The notes: a model not told the origin generated them from the sequence alone. Counted from the stretch's first letter, positions 10,740 to 21,977 are shown. The stretch: 64,000 nt of DNA from Agelas oroides (GCA_949130485.1 OX422185.1:17921353-17985352), one strand, 5' to 3'. A program made the numbers and translations.

Positions 10740-11353
10740 ATACTTTCAGTTTTGCTAGCTCAATTGCAATTGCATGTTATACATACACAAGCCATTGTTC
10801 TCAAGCACGTGTGTGGTGCATGTACACATGTGTATATAACAAAAGCATTGAAAAAACACTAGAATTATCAATACTATAAAGTCATCCAAAAAACCAGAAC
10901 ACTATTAAAATCCTATTCCCCCCAAAAAACTCATTTCAGTCTAGGCTAGACTGCTTTGTTTTGCTGCATGCATTTGATCTGAATCCTGATAGCAGATTGT
11001 CCTATACCTTCAATAGTTCTTAAAAGTGCTATCGTTTCTTCAGCTCCTTTTACTTTCTGTTCTTTGATTGCACAAGCGTGCATCGAGTGATAGTGGAGGC
11101 AAAAACAAAGGTACGTTATTTGATTTGCTGTATCTAACTTGCCCCAATAACTTTGTTATAAGCCTAGCTAGCATAATATTGGAAGTGACAAAATTGGAGT
11201 AGAGGCAGGGGTGGTATACGTTTGTTACACAATAGTTCATTGACAAGCAAGAAGTACATGTACATAATTTATGAAGCTTGTAAAAGTACCTTGTATTTGT
11301 GGGAACACAAATTAAAGTATACAACATCTTTTTCTCTGCAACCCGCAGCCATT
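10740..11353 (+). promoter_or_regulatory. Gene C leader: upstream module, exon 1 and leader intron
   Basis: Array-type upstream module (TTTTGCTAGCTCAATTGCA and CATTGTTCTCAAGCACGTG stretches) followed by an exon-like GTGCATCGAGTGATAGTG and AAACAAAG before a GTACGT donor at 11111. The acceptor ends with CCCGCAG at 11348, five bases before the ATG, giving a 238-bp intron. The donor is GTACGT rather than the usual GTATGT. Roles are inferred by comparison with the other genes. Confidence 0.55.
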
Positions 11354-14300
11354 ATGCATATGGCTTGGCCCATATCATTTATTTTCCTTGCGGTAGCACT
11401 GCTTATTGTCACCTCCTATGGCTCCAGCTCTGCTGAAAATGTGTACTGTGTCACACCCACTGCCACCTCATGCTCATCCTGCCCTCACAATTCAACCCAC
11501 TGTGCCACACTCTCTGAGTATGCAGAAGAAACTGAACTGTATTTTACCTCCAACACCACTATAGTGTTCTTGCCTGGTGACCACGTTCTTGACAGGAATA
11601 TCATAGTTGTCAATGTAGCCAGGCTGAACATGCTTGGAGAGTCTTCCTCAGAAAGCATAGCAACAGTTGTTCGCAATGGGCCAGTTGGGTTTAACTTGAC
11701 AAATATGGTTGACTTCAACATGTATTCTTTAGCTTTTACCTCCGGCAACAGGTCTTGGGGTTATGGTCCAGCTAGTAGCTTTGCCCTGTTTTTGCAATCC
11801 ACACAATATGCTAAACTAGTTAACTGTTCCTTCCATAACAACCATGGCACTGCACTTACAGTACGCAACACCAACATTACTCTGGCAGAAAACAATGAGT
11901 TTGTACACAACCAATGTGGATGTGGATCATTCGGTGAGATGCATGAATTTGGATGTGGTGTTACTACTTTCAACAGCAACCTAACATTCACTGGGAACAT
12001 TTCTTTCTATAACATTACTCAAACAGCCTTTTCCCCTTATGTCAATTGTGCTGGAGCAATCTGGGCATCAGCAAGCTCATTACACTTCACCGGAACCAGC
12101 AACTTTATTGGTAACTCAGCAAATGGTATCAATGCTGTTGGTGTAATTTATGCAGAAGCCAACACATTATTGAGCTTTAGTGGAACTAGTAATTTTACTC
12201 ATAACTCAGCAGAAGTGGGTGGTGTAATTGGCACAGTTGACAATGTTGCATTTACTTTCAATGGAACCAACATCTTTTTCAACAACTCAGCAAGTGATAG
12301 TGGTGGTGCAATCTTTGCAGCTAGCAACACGTCATTGAGTTTCATTGGTACTAATCAGTTTAGTCATAACTCAGCAGAACGAAATGGTGGTGCAATTGGC
12401 ACAGCTGATAATGTGGTACTTATCTTCAATGGAACCAACAACTTCATCAGTAACTCAGCAGAATACGGTGGTGCAATTGACACATATGAGAATGTTGTAG
12501 TTACCTTCAATGGAACCAACAATTTTATCAACAACTCAGCAGAACGAAATGGTGGTGCAATTGACACAAATACAAATGTTGTGCTCACCTTTAATGGAAC
12601 CAACAACTTTATCAACAACACAGCAGAACAAAATGGTGGTGCAATCCGTGCACGAAACAGCAAATTACTGAGTTTCACTGAAACTAGTAGCTTTTGTCAT
12701 AATGCAGCAGCAGAATATGGAGGTGCAATGTACACAGAAAACAATGTCGTACTTACCTTTAATGAAATCAACAACTTCATCAACAACTCAGCAGAATCGG
12801 GTGGTGCAATTGGCACATACGAAAATGTCATATTTACCTTTAATGGAACCAATAGCTTTATCAACAACTCAGCAGAACGTGGTGGTGCAGTTGATGCATA
12901 TCAAAATTCTGTACTTACCTTCAGTGGAACCAACAACTTCATCAACAACTCAGCAAACAAAAACAGTGGTGGTGCAATCCATGCAGTAAACAACGCATCA
13001 TTGATTTTCATTGGTGCTAGTAACTTTAGTCATAACTCAGCAGGCTATGAAGGTGGTGCAAATGTCACAGCAGGCAATGCTGCATTAATCTTCAATGGAA
13101 CTAACAACTTCATCAACAACTCAGCTGACAATGGTGGTGCAATCTTTGCAGTAGTCAACACGTCACTGAGTTTCACTGGTACTAGCAGTTTTAGCAGAAA
13201 TCTTGCAATGCAAGGTGGAGCTATCTCTGCAAACTCTAACAGCATACTGACATTCAATGGAAACATTAACTTTACTAACAATGGACACAATATAAGAGAT
13301 AGCCGTGGTGGTGCAATGCATCTGGCCATTGGCTCAACTTCATTCATTTTGCCCAACACAACTATATGTTGGGAGAACAACTATGCAAATCTAGGAGGAG
13401 CCATTTATGTTCTTACTGACGACCCCTTCAATTACTGCAAAAAGACTCAGATTGCCACATTTATACCAAAACAAGACTGCTTCTTACAACTCCCTGGCCA
13501 GAATCTCTCCAGTGGCCTTGATGTGCAACTTGTTTTTAAGAACAACTCTGCTTTTGATGCAGGAAGTGTGTTATATGGTGGTGCAATAGATAACTGTTGT
13601 CTGGACCCATATGACTTTTGTGACTCTGGCCCAGTGTTTGACAAATTAGTCCAGTATGAAGCTGACAACACAACTTCAGTCATTTCCTCTGACCCATTTC
13701 GTGTATGCTTCTGTGAAAACGACCATCCAAACTGCAGTAAGTCAATAAAAACACTTTCAGTCTATCCAGGTGAAACAGTTCAAGTTTCACTGGTCACGGT
13801 TGGCCAGAGAGAGGGAATAGTTCCTTCTGCAGTCAGAAGTTGTCCAAACAAAGGCAGGCTTGAAACTTCTCAATACATTCAACAGACAACTACAACATGC
13901 GCCATATTTAACTACACTGTGTTTTCACAGCAGGATGCATCTCTAGAGTTGTATCCTGATGGCCCATGTTCAACAGTGAGTGATAAACTGTTCATTCAGC
14001 TGAGCATACGTCAGACCTGCCCACCTGGATTTGCACTGAAAAACAGTTCAGTATCATGTGTCTGTGACCAAATACTTCAAAAATATACCAACAACTGCAA
14101 TATAACAAATGGATTAGGGCAAATAACACGTGAATCTGATGACACGTTTTGGGCTGGGTATGATTCATCTCAGGGATTCGTTTTTGTCCATCCATTCTGC
14201 CCCTTTGATTATTGTGTCACTTACACGATGACCTTTCCTCTCAATAGCACACTGTCTGACATGCAGTGTGCATACAACAGATCAGGCTTTTTGTGTGGAG

Positions 14301-15571
14301 CTTGTAAAGGAGAATACAGTCTTGTATTAGGGACTTCTCAATGCAGGAAATGCACCAACAGCCATCTTGCCTTGCTCATCCCTTTTGCAGTGATGGGAGT
14401 AGCACTGGTCTTCTTACTCCTTGTCTACAAACTGACAGTGGCAACAGGAACACTCAGTGGCCTAGTGTTCTATGCCAATATTGTTGGAGTCAACCGTACC
14501 ATCTTTCTACCAGTGAAATCAACTGATGCTTTATCAGTCTTCATTGCATGGATAAACTTTGACTTTGGTATTGAGACCTGTTTCTACAACGGAATGGATG
14601 GTTACAGCAAAACATGGCTGCAGTTTGTGTTCCCTGTGTATCTCTGGGTGCTAGTAGGACTCGTGATTCTTGTTAGCCATTTCTCACAAAGATTTGCAAA
14701 CTTGTTAGGCAGCAACCCAGTTTCTGTTTTGGCAACACTCATCCTCCTCTCATACGCAAAGATCCTCCGCACATTGATCACTGCAGTTTATGTCACCTAC
14801 CTTAAATATCCAGCTAATTATAGCAGAATGGTGTGGCTGCATGATGCAAATATTGACTACCTCAGTGGTAAACACATTCCACTCTTTCTAGTGGCAGTAC
14901 TTGTCTTTATCTTCCTCTTTCTTCCTTACACTCTCTTGCTTCTCTTTAGTCAGTGGCTGCAGGCCATATCACACCTGAGGCTGTTCTCATGGGTTAACAG
15001 TGCCAGGCTGAAACCTTTCATGGATTCGTATCATGCTCCCTACAAAGCAAAACATCGCTACTGGCCTGGACTACTGCTTGTGCTTCGCTTTGTTCTTCTT
15101 CTAGTGTTTGCTTTGAATCCTCAGCAAGACCCCAACATTAATCTGCTAGTAATTCTACTAGGAGCTGGGGTTCTTCAACTGTGGGCCTGGGTCAGTGGTG
15201 GAGTCTACAGGAACTGGTGTCTAGATGCCCTGGAAGGTTCATTTGTTCTAAACTTGATCATACTAGCTGCTGCAACCTACTATGTCAAACTCTCTGAAGG
15301 AAGTCAGCTTGCAGTTGGGTACACCTCAGCTTCCATAGCACTTAAAACATTCATTGGCATCCTTTCCTATCACATCTTCCAGCAAATGAGGCACACCAAG
15401 CTGTGGAAGAAGGTGCCTAAACTCAACCTGGAGCCCAAGAAACTGAACACCAAGCAAGCAGTGAACAATCTGAACAATCCTGTTAACAATCCCACAGAAT
15501 CTGTGAACCTTGATCAGTTTCATGAACCTTGGCTTGAAGACTTGCTACAGCCCACCCACAGTAGCCTCTGA
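11354..15571 (+). CDS. Gene C: intact Pmp-repeat multi-pass membrane protein (1405 aa)
   Basis: The open frame extends upstream to 11222, but bases before 11349 look like intron (pyrimidine tract and CAG), so the start is ATG 11354 or ATG 11360. Residues 1-27 form a signal peptide with a more divergent sequence than its paralogs, ending SSSA before ENVYC. The N-terminal conserved region is followed by about thirteen GGAI-type repeats (residues about 263-612), many with FNGTNNFINNSA, so most turns carry two N-glycosylation sequons. The Cys-rich region and the CGACKGEYSLVLG knot precede the first membrane segment at about 1004. The membrane domain and the tail with DLLQPTHSSL are complete. No frameshift or stop was found, so this is one of the four members likely to be functional. 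Function is unknown beyond a predicted surface membrane protein. Confidence 0.9.
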   Translation: MHMAWPISFIFLAVALLIVTSYGSSSAENVYCVTPTATSCSSCPHNSTHCATLSEYAEETELYFTSNTTIVFLPGDHVLDRNIIVVNVARLNMLGESSSESIATVVRNGPVGFNLTNMVDFNMYSLAFTSGNRSWGYGPASSFALFLQSTQYAKLVNCSFHNNHGTALTVRNTNITLAENNEFVHNQCGCGSFGEMHEFGCGVTTFNSNLTFTGNISFYNITQTAFSPYVNCAGAIWASASSLHFTGTSNFIGNSANGINAVGVIYAEANTLLSFSGTSNFTHNSAEVGGVIGTVDNVAFTFNGTNIFFNNSASDSGGAIFAASNTSLSFIGTNQFSHNSAERNGGAIGTADNVVLIFNGTNNFISNSAEYGGAIDTYENVVVTFNGTNNFINNSAERNGGAIDTNTNVVLTFNGTNNFINNTAEQNGGAIRARNSKLLSFTETSSFCHNAAAEYGGAMYTENNVVLTFNEINNFINNSAESGGAIGTYENVIFTFNGTNSFINNSAERGGAVDAYQNSVLTFSGTNNFINNSANKNSGGAIHAVNNASLIFIGASNFSHNSAGYEGGANVTAGNAALIFNGTNNFINNSADNGGAIFAVVNTSLSFTGTSSFSRNLAMQGGAISANSNSILTFNGNINFTNNGHNIRDSRGGAMHLAIGSTSFILPNTTICWENNYANLGGAIYVLTDDPFNYCKKTQIATFIPKQDCFLQLPGQNLSSGLDVQLVFKNNSAFDAGSVLYGGAIDNCCLDPYDFCDSGPVFDKLVQYEADNTTSVISSDPFRVCFCENDHPNCSKSIKTLSVYPGETVQVSLVTVGQREGIVPSAVRSCPNKGRLETSQYIQQTTTTCAIFNYTVFSQQDASLELYPDGPCSTVSDKLFIQLSIRQTCPPGFALKNSSVSCVCDQILQKYTNNCNITNGLGQITRESDDTFWAGYDSSQGFVFVHPFCPFDYCVTYTMTFPLNSTLSDMQCAYNRSGFLCGACKGEYSLVLGTSQCRKCTNSHLALLIPFAVMGVALVFLLLVYKLTVATGTLSGLVFYANIVGVNRTIFLPVKSTDALSVFIAWINFDFGIETCFYNGMDGYSKTWLQFVFPVYLWVLVGLVILVSHFSQRFANLLGSNPVSVLATLILLSYAKILRTLITAVYVTYLKYPANYSRMVWLHDANIDYLSGKHIPLFLVAVLVFIFLFLPYTLLLLFSQWLQAISHLRLFSWVNSARLKPFMDSYHAPYKAKHRYWPGLLLVLRFVLLLVFALNPQQDPNINLLVILLGAGVLQLWAWVSGGVYRNWCLDALEGSFVLNLIILAAATYYVKLSEGSQLAVGYTSASIALKTFIGILSYHIFQQMRHTKLWKKVPKLNLEPKKLNTKQAVNNLNNPVNNPTESVNLDQFHEPWLEDLLQPTHSSL

Positions 15572-16379
15572 GCTGCAATACAATAATGCCTTTTGTTTGC
15601 ACTGGAGTATTTAATAGTGTGCTATCTTCTAACATTTGATGTTAACATTTGTACGCAGAGGTTACCAAATTTTTTGTTTGAGATTGTTTCACTATTGTGT
15701 AAGAAAGAATTGCTTGTGTATATATAACCTTTTTGCATGTAACTATAACATTGCGATATGAAGTCTAATGCATTTCTTTGTAGCCTGCGTGATATAAAAG
15801 TTGTCCTGTTAGTATTTATTAATTTTGCCATCATTTTGTAGCCCTTTTAATGCTCTATCTATTGTTTTTAATATTGGAGTTTGTGGTCAGGAGATATCAT
15901 CCCTAGATTTCAATTTTCATTACCGTACTCCAGACACAGAATTTTTTTTAGCAACCACAGTAGCTAATGTGTTTGGAGTCTAACCCCTCCCTCATATAGA
16001 CTTTTCTTTCCTGAGAATGTTGTTCTGTTAGTGTTCATGGCTACTTTGTCACTAGGAATATTTCATCTTTGATGGATTTTGTGTCAGCAAGAAATGCATA
16101 AGTAGGATTATAACATTTCCCAAATAACAGTTTGTCAGATCCCAGTTTGCAGTGATTTTTAACATTTTAGTATTTATATTGTGTTGTTTATAACACTTAA
16201 ATCTGTCATATAACTGCAAGTTTCTGGCACTTTGCAAATTTGTGCACATGCGTTTGCATCTTTTGATGACAAAATACCAAAGTTACATGTGCGTAAATGT
16301 CAGTTTGGTTGAGATCTAACCCAGATTGCTAAGATTCAATACTTGATGCTACCTACACAATTCAAAAACAATCCATCAG
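15572..16379. other. 3' flank of gene C
   Basis: AT-rich 3' flank sharing scattered stretches with the 3' flanks of D and G (for example TTTGGAGT-, CACTAG- and GATGGATTTTGTGTC-like segments). No coding potential, RNA gene or mobile element was recognised. Confidence 0.4.
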
Positions 16380-16750
16380 TATATTTTCAGTTTTGAAATT
16401 GCTGTATACACAGGCTCTTTATCTCAAACATCTGTGTGTGCATATATAAACAAAGAGGCATTATCACTAGCTATTGTAAAGTCTTCCCAAAACATTTCAA
16501 TTTCTAGTAGACAAGAATCACATAAAGACTTGGAAAGTCATTTATTTTAGGTCTACATTCTCCAGTCTGAGAACACTGTTTTGCTGCATACATGGACACT
16601 GTGCATGCCACCTACTCCCGGTAGCTGTGTAATAACCATCAAGTCTTACACAGAGTGTGTACCACCATTCTCCTGCTAGCTACAGTGCAAGAGTGTTACA
16701 AGTGACAACATCGAGCATCTGCTATAGGTATGTTAAGTGATTATGTATAG
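16380..16750 (+). promoter_or_regulatory. Orphan upstream module with donor-like site
   Basis: This stretch matches the leader modules of the array genes: GTCTTCCCAAAACATTTCAA, CAAGAATCACATAAAGAC, TTTTAGGTCTAC and GTTTTGCTGCATACATGG. It ends with CTATAG and a GTATGTTAAGTGATTATG donor-like sequence at about 16727. It is followed by a LINE fragment and then a second such module rather than directly by a gene, so it may be a remnant of a lost gene or an alternative leader of D. Confidence 0.45.
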
Positions 16751-17148
16751 CTTGCGTTTTCACCTGTCAATTAAGTACAACAGTAACATCAAGTGTACAC
16801 AGGTGCATGGACCTCCAGCATAACTAGCCTGCTACTTGTGTGATATAGTCTCATACCCAAGTCTTTACCCCAGCTTTTGTCACTTGCACTGAAAGGATGT
16901 GACAATATTCTGCGGTAGAAAACTACAGAACACGCACAGCGGTGTTCAATTGACTCAGCAACTTTTTGAGACTGTGACACTGCATGCCAGCCATGCTTTT
17001 TATATATAGAGTTCACCATATGCTGTAAAACAAGAATGTTGGTTTTCAGTGAAAATAGACTAGCATGATTATTATGAATTTGTCTTAAGAAGCTCTGCTT
17101 GAAGGTGTTCCACACATTGTATTTGGTTGAAAAGATTTTACAAATGCT

Positions 17149-18051
17149 ATGAAATTTCAACAAAATACACACAGATCAATGCGTCTAAATATCAATGATG
17201 TAACCTGTGTAATGTCAAATGGAAAGATGGTTGTGTATGCAGACGACATTGCTCTGTACCAAATTATTCAGTCTCCTGAGGACTACCTCCTGGTACAACA
17301 TGATATTAATGCTGTCTCTGAGTGGATTACTGCCAACTATCTGGCTTTGAACTATCGAAAATGTTGCCATCTACTCTTCTCACGTAAAAGATCTCCTACC
17401 CTTCCAGTTGCTCCACTAGAGGTCAATGGGAATTTTGTCAAACAAGTTAATGAATACAAATATCTTGGAGTCATCCTAACCTCAGACATGTCGTGGTCAT
17501 CTCACATCTCTGCCATCAGCTCTAAAGCTAGAAAACTTATTGGGGTCCTTTATCGAAAGTTCTATCTCTATTCAGAACCACATACCCTCCTACGTTTGTA
17601 CCAGTCATTGATTCGTCCACACCTTGAATATGCTTGTAGTGTTTGGGATCCTCACCTGAAGAAAGACATTGAGAGGCTTGAGGGTGTTCAGAAGTTTGGG
17701 TTGAAAGTTTGTCTAAAGCTATGGCGATGTGGATATGAGGAACTCTTGCAACTCGCCAACCTTCCAACATTAGTCACAAGAAGAAAATGTTTAAAACTCT
17801 GCCTGTTCTACAACATGGTTAACAGGCTTGCTACTTTTCCAAACATTCCCACTGTTTTTAGATCCACTCCCTATGGCAATTCTATTCGGTCTATTAACTC
17901 CAGTTCCATGGTACAGCCACGTGCGCATTCAAACTTCTATTCAAATTCATTTTTCCCCTCTTGTACTAGTTTGTGGAATAGTTTACCTTCAGATGTTAGT
18001 GCTATTTCTACCTTACCTGTTTTTAAGCGTGCTATTGTAAATTTGTTTTAG
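17149..18051 (+). pseudogene. Reverse transcriptase fragment (about 290 aa) of a LINE
   Basis: The open frame starts inside the RT domain: the catalytic YADD box is at 17236-17247, only about 30 codons from the beginning, so fingers, most of the palm and any endonuclease are missing. Downstream are the standard C-terminal motifs of CR1/Jockey RTs: NYRKCCHLLFSRK, EYKYLGVILTSDMSWSSHI, RPHLEYACSVWDPHL and IERLEGVQKFGLKV, ending near FKRAIVNLF. The frame is uninterrupted over 300 codons, suggesting a fairly young insertion. The true 5' boundary is uncertain; the first 10-15 codons probably belong to flanking DNA. It is unrelated in function to the surrounding array. Confidence 0.8.
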
Positions 18052-18175
18052 TTTTGTCTTTTGTCTTTGTAGGTTATCAGTTTATATTAGCTTACTAGCT
18101 ACTTCTGATGACCTGATATAACAAATTTGTTCAGCAAAAAAAAAAATAAAAAATTTTAAAAAATATATATATATG
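17160..18175 (+). mobile_element. 5'-truncated CR1/Jockey-like non-LTR retrotransposon
   Basis: The region carries the 3' part of a LINE reverse-transcriptase ORF followed by a short 3' UTR and an A-rich/TA-rich tail (about 18138-18175). The 5' end is lost near 17160-17180, the usual outcome of incomplete reverse transcription. Family placement rests on the motif order in the RT C-terminal region; CR1, L2 or a related Jockey-superfamily clade are all possible. Target-site duplications could not be identified with confidence. Confidence 0.75.
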
Positions 18176-19532
18176 TATGTAAACAAGAGCATTGAAGAAG
18201 TACTAGAATTATCAATATTGTAAAATCTTCACAATAAACAAAACATGATTACTAAGAGTAATTTCCAATACACAAGAGTCACACAAAGACAAGTCATTCA
18301 TTTAAAGTCTGGACTGTTTGCCAGAATCACTTTATAGTGTAGTTGTGTTTCCAGACGTCAGATTGTTGACTTTTTTTTTCTATTTCCCCCGGGTCACAGT
18401 CAAGGTAGGTTATGTGATTATGTCTAATTTGTGCTAACAACAGCAACATCAAGATTCCTTTCGCTTTTGCATGCTGCACATATGGAGCGGCCTCCTGTAC
18501 AAGCAATGTTCTTGACCTCCAGCATAACTTGCTTAAAGTATTTGTGTGACATTGCTACTGACTTTATGAACATGGTGGAAATTTTTCGCATAGCACATAA
18601 ATGAACTCTTCTCAAAGTTATGCAAATTTGGCATTCGGAAATTTAGTATCCAAACTTAATGTCAAGTTTTTGAGCAGGTAATCTATATTCTTCATATATC
18701 ATATTTCTTAGATCAGACGCCGCGGCTACTATTTTTTTCGCTGCCCGTATTTGTGCGGCTACTATTCGAGGGCGGCGGTTATTTCTTTGGAAACCGCCAG
18801 ACAATCAACGACGGTACTATTGTGTATTGTATAGTACATAATTACAATCCTTTTGCTTTTCGTTCTGTATTGTGTCATTGTTCTTCTGCACACTCTTATG
18901 CGTGTTTGTACTTTGTTTTGTTTGTTGTTGTTGTTGTTGTTGTTGTTGTTTTTTCTTTCTCTTTATCTGTTTGAGGACTTCCTGGAAGACCGGCCATTAC
19001 AGGCTGAAGGAGCATTCCTACATAATTAAAAACAAACAAACAAACAAACAACGGCTGGATAGGGTACGTACGAGCGATACAGTGACGACTCTTAGACGCT
19101 GTCAGTAGTAAGCGCAGCCTCTCAGTACCCCTGTCAGCCGTGGAAACGAGTCGTACAACACAAACAGCCCTAGCGCTAGCCTGGTGACCGTCGTCAAAAT
19201 GATTCGCATTCGAGTGCGTGTGCTAGCAGCAGCTACTATTCGGGGGCGGCGTTTATTTCGCTGGCTACTATTCGAGGGCGGCGACTATTCGAGGGCGGCG
19301 ACTATTCGAGGGCGGCGTCTATTCGAAGAAATACGGTATGTGAAATGTGGTAGCCTCTCAGGCCTCAATGACACTATACCACTGTGTGTATATGTTAGGG
19401 AACAGTATAAAAGCATGTGAAATTCTTCTCTAAAGGCCTGGCAGTAAAAATTGTACCTGCAAATTTTCTCACTTATACAGTTTTCTGAAATGTCTAAAGT
19501 TATGGGATTAATTTACACCATTTTTTCTGCAG
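18176..19532 (+). promoter_or_regulatory. Gene D leader: upstream module, exon 1 and long leader intron
   Basis: A second array-type module (GCATTGAAGAAGTACTAGAAT, CACAAGAGTCACACAAAGAC, CATTTAAAGTCTGGACTG) leads to TCACAGTCAAG and a GTAGGTTATGTGATTATG donor at 18405, very close in sequence to the donor of G. The acceptor ends TTCTGCAG at 19532, ten bases before the ATG. The inferred intron is 1128 bp, the longest of the array, because a GC-rich element (18711-19340) has inserted in it. Confidence 0.5.
18711..19340. mobile_element. GC-rich foldback-like element in the D leader intron
   Basis: The ends are inverted copies: AGACGCCGC near 18716 and GCGGCGTCT near 19313, with partial symmetry extending outwards (ATTTCTTAGATC versus GAAGAAATAC). 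The right end has three tandem 17-bp units CTATTCGAGGGCGGCGA at about 19266-19318 and a variant at 19234; another GGCTACTATTCGAGGGCGGC lies at 18761. The interior contains a GTT microsatellite (about 18915-18951) and an AAAC run (about 19028-19050). It looks like a non-autonomous element with subterminal repeats. No transposase is encoded; the superfamily is unknown. Confidence 0.5.
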
Positions 19533-20125
19533 CCATTTTAAATGATGGCTCAGTCTGCACCATTTATTGTTCTTGTAGCAGCACTGCTCATTAACACCCT
19601 CTCCTACTGTTCTGCTGAGAATGTGTACTGTGTCACACCCACTGCCACCTCATGTTCATCCTGCCCTCACAATTCAACCCACTGTGCCACACTCTCTGAG
19701 TATGCACAAGTAGCTGAACTATATTTTACCTCTGACACCACTATAGTATTCTTGCCGGGTGAACATGTTCTTGATAGGAATATCACAGTTGCCAATGTAC
19801 CCAAGCTGACCATGCATGGAGGTTCTTCCTCAGGCAACATAGCAACAGTTGTTCGTAATGGGTCAGTTGGGTTCAGCTTCACAAATATGGTGGACTTCAA
19901 CATTTACTCTTTAGCTTTCACCTCCTACAAGAGATCCTGGGATTACAGTAGTCATTCAGCTAGTGGCTCTGCCGTGCTTTTGAAAAATTCATATGCTACA
20001 CTAGTTAACTGTTCCTTTCATGACAACATTGGCACTGCACTTGCAGTGAACAACACCAATGCTACTCTGATAGATAACGAGTTCACACATAACCAGTGCG
20101 GATGTGAGTCATTCACTGGATGTGG

Positions 20126-20705
20126 CAGTGGCGGATTTAGGGGGGGTAAGGGGGGTGCAAATGCACCCCCCTTTGGCGGCTAGTAATGTATTTTGCGTAC
20201 ATAACTGCACGAGTCCATCAAATGATTGTGCAACAGTGGCATGCAGCAACAACAACCAGGCACAGTTACACACTCACGTATCAGTTCCTTACTGATATCC
20301 AGACGTTTGACTAGGCCTAGAGTTGCTTCGGGATATTCAGTTCGGCCCGAGGGGTCCGCCACGGCGCGCCTCGGCGTACGAGATTTCGAAATCCACTGGA
20401 TTTCACGTGGATTTCGGATTTGAGAGTGGATTTCTGGATTTCACAGTGGATTTCTGGATTTCAGTTTGGATTTCTGGATTTAAAGGCCATACTAAAATGT
20501 ATTTAGTTAAAGTTATAGTTAACTAAAACAACACTGTCGGACAGTGTACGAGATTTCTTTTGTGACGGACCCCTCGGTTCGGCCTTCCAGTTATGTATGA
20601 ATGCGTTCACGTGACCGAAAGTGGGCGTGGCAACCCAAAAATTTCCGGCGCGCGAAGCGCGCCGGTGACTGAACCCCCCTTTCTAAATTTCTACATCCGC
20701 CACTG
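20126..20705. mobile_element. Non-autonomous DNA transposon with CAGTGGCGGAT ends (hAT-like?)
   Basis: Terminal inverted repeats CAGTGGCGGAT (left) and ATCCGCCACTG (right) bound a 580-bp insert. The 5-bp TGTGG at 20121-20125 is repeated at 20706-20710, and removing one copy restores the family sequence GGATGTGGTATTAC, so boundaries are well defined. Inside are GGGGGGTAAGGGGGG and its complement near the ends, a GGATTTCTGGATTTCA minisatellite (about 20395-20480), and a hairpin CCGGCGCGCGAAGCGCGCCGG (about 20645). A nested inverted pair (CCGAGGGGTCCG at about 20346, CGGACCCCTCGG at about 20564) suggests a smaller element inside. No transposase is present. The end sequence resembles hAT-type MITEs, but a 5-bp duplication leaves the superfamily open. 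Confidence 0.8.
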
Positions 20706-20989
20706 TGTGGTATTACTACTCTCAACAGCATCCTTACATTTACTGGGAACACTACCTTCTTCAAGAATAGGCATTACAGCTCAGAGACTACTAAAGTAGG
20801 TGCTGGAGCAATTTTAGCAGTAGCAAGCTCACTACATCTTACGGGAACCAGCAATTTCTTTGACAACATTAACTCAGCAAACAGTGCTAATGGCTGTACA
20901 AAAGGAGTTGGTGGTGCAATCTGCATAACAAACAATACTGTACTTACCTTTCATGGAAACAATAACTTCATAAACAATTCAGCAGACAA

Positions 20990-21245
20990 TGATGGTGGTG
21001 CAATCTACACATCACACAATACTGTACTTACCTTTCATGGAAACAATAACTTCATAAACAATTTAGCAGACAATGATGGTGGTGCAATCTACACATCACA
21101 CAATACTGTACTTACCTTTCATGGAAACAATAACTTCATAAACAATTCAGCAGACAATGATGGTGGTGCAATCTACACATCACACAATACTGTACTTACC
21201 TTCACTGGGACCAACACCTTCATCAATAACTCAGTATTATTGGGT
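20990..21245 (+). repeat. 84-bp coding tandem repeat in gene D
   Basis: Three near-identical 84-bp units (28 codons) containing GATGGTGGTGCAATCTACAC and ACTGTACTTACCTTTCATGG, starting at about 20994, 21078 and 21162; a diverged unit precedes at about 20909. The units encode one Pmp-type turn each. Their near identity compared with neighbouring turns indicates recent copying. Confidence 0.85.
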
Positions 21246-21977
21246 GATGGTGGTGCAATCAACACACACAGTACCAAATTTACCTTCAATGGAACCAATA
21301 ACTTTATCAGCAACTCAGCCAATGGGCAATCTAGTTTTGGTGGTGCAATCTTTAGCACATCACGTTATCATAACAGTGTGCTTAGCTTCACTGGAAAGAA
21401 CAACTTCATCGGCAACTCAGCAATTTTTTTGTTGTGGTGCAATCTTTGCAGATAACATCTTACTGACATTCACTGGAACCAGTAATTTTAGCAACAACTC
21501 AGCAGAATCTGGTGGTGCAATTGTAACATTTGACTATGTTGTACTTACCTTCAATGGAACCAACAACTTTATTGGCAATTCAGCAAATGCTGATGGTGGT
21601 GCAATGTATATAGACACCAATATTTCCTTGATTTTCACTGGAAATAGCAGCTTCGGCAGCAACTCTGCAACACAAGGTGGAGCCATCTCTGCAAATCATA
21701 ACAGCACACTGATCTTTAATGGAAACATTCGCTTTACTAACAATGGACACAAAGAAAATGGAGAGAGTCAGGGTGGTGCACTGTATCTGTCTATCAGTGC
21801 AACTCTCAATATTTTGCCGCACACAACTGTGTATTGGGAGAACAATCATGCGAATTTAGGAGGAGCCATCTACGTCTATGATGTTAACCCCTTGATTTAC
21901 TGTGCTACAATTACCAGATATACTGCAAAAGAGGAATGCTTCTTTCAACTCTCTGGTCAGAATCTTAATCATATTAA

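Noticed and set aside
11222-11353. N-terminal extension of gene C
   Set aside because: It lies within the predicted leader intron, puts a non-hydrophobic segment before the signal peptide and has no counterpart in the other members.
16789-17172. 127-aa minus-strand frame upstream of the LINE
   Set aside because: Part of it is the complement of leader-intron sequence shared with other genes (the GACCTCCAGCATAAC stretch) and its end overlaps the LINE boundary; no recognisable motif.
18915-18951. GTT run as a coding poly-Val or poly-Cys stretch
   Set aside because: It is a microsatellite inside the GC-rich element in the D leader intron; the open frames over it are incidental.
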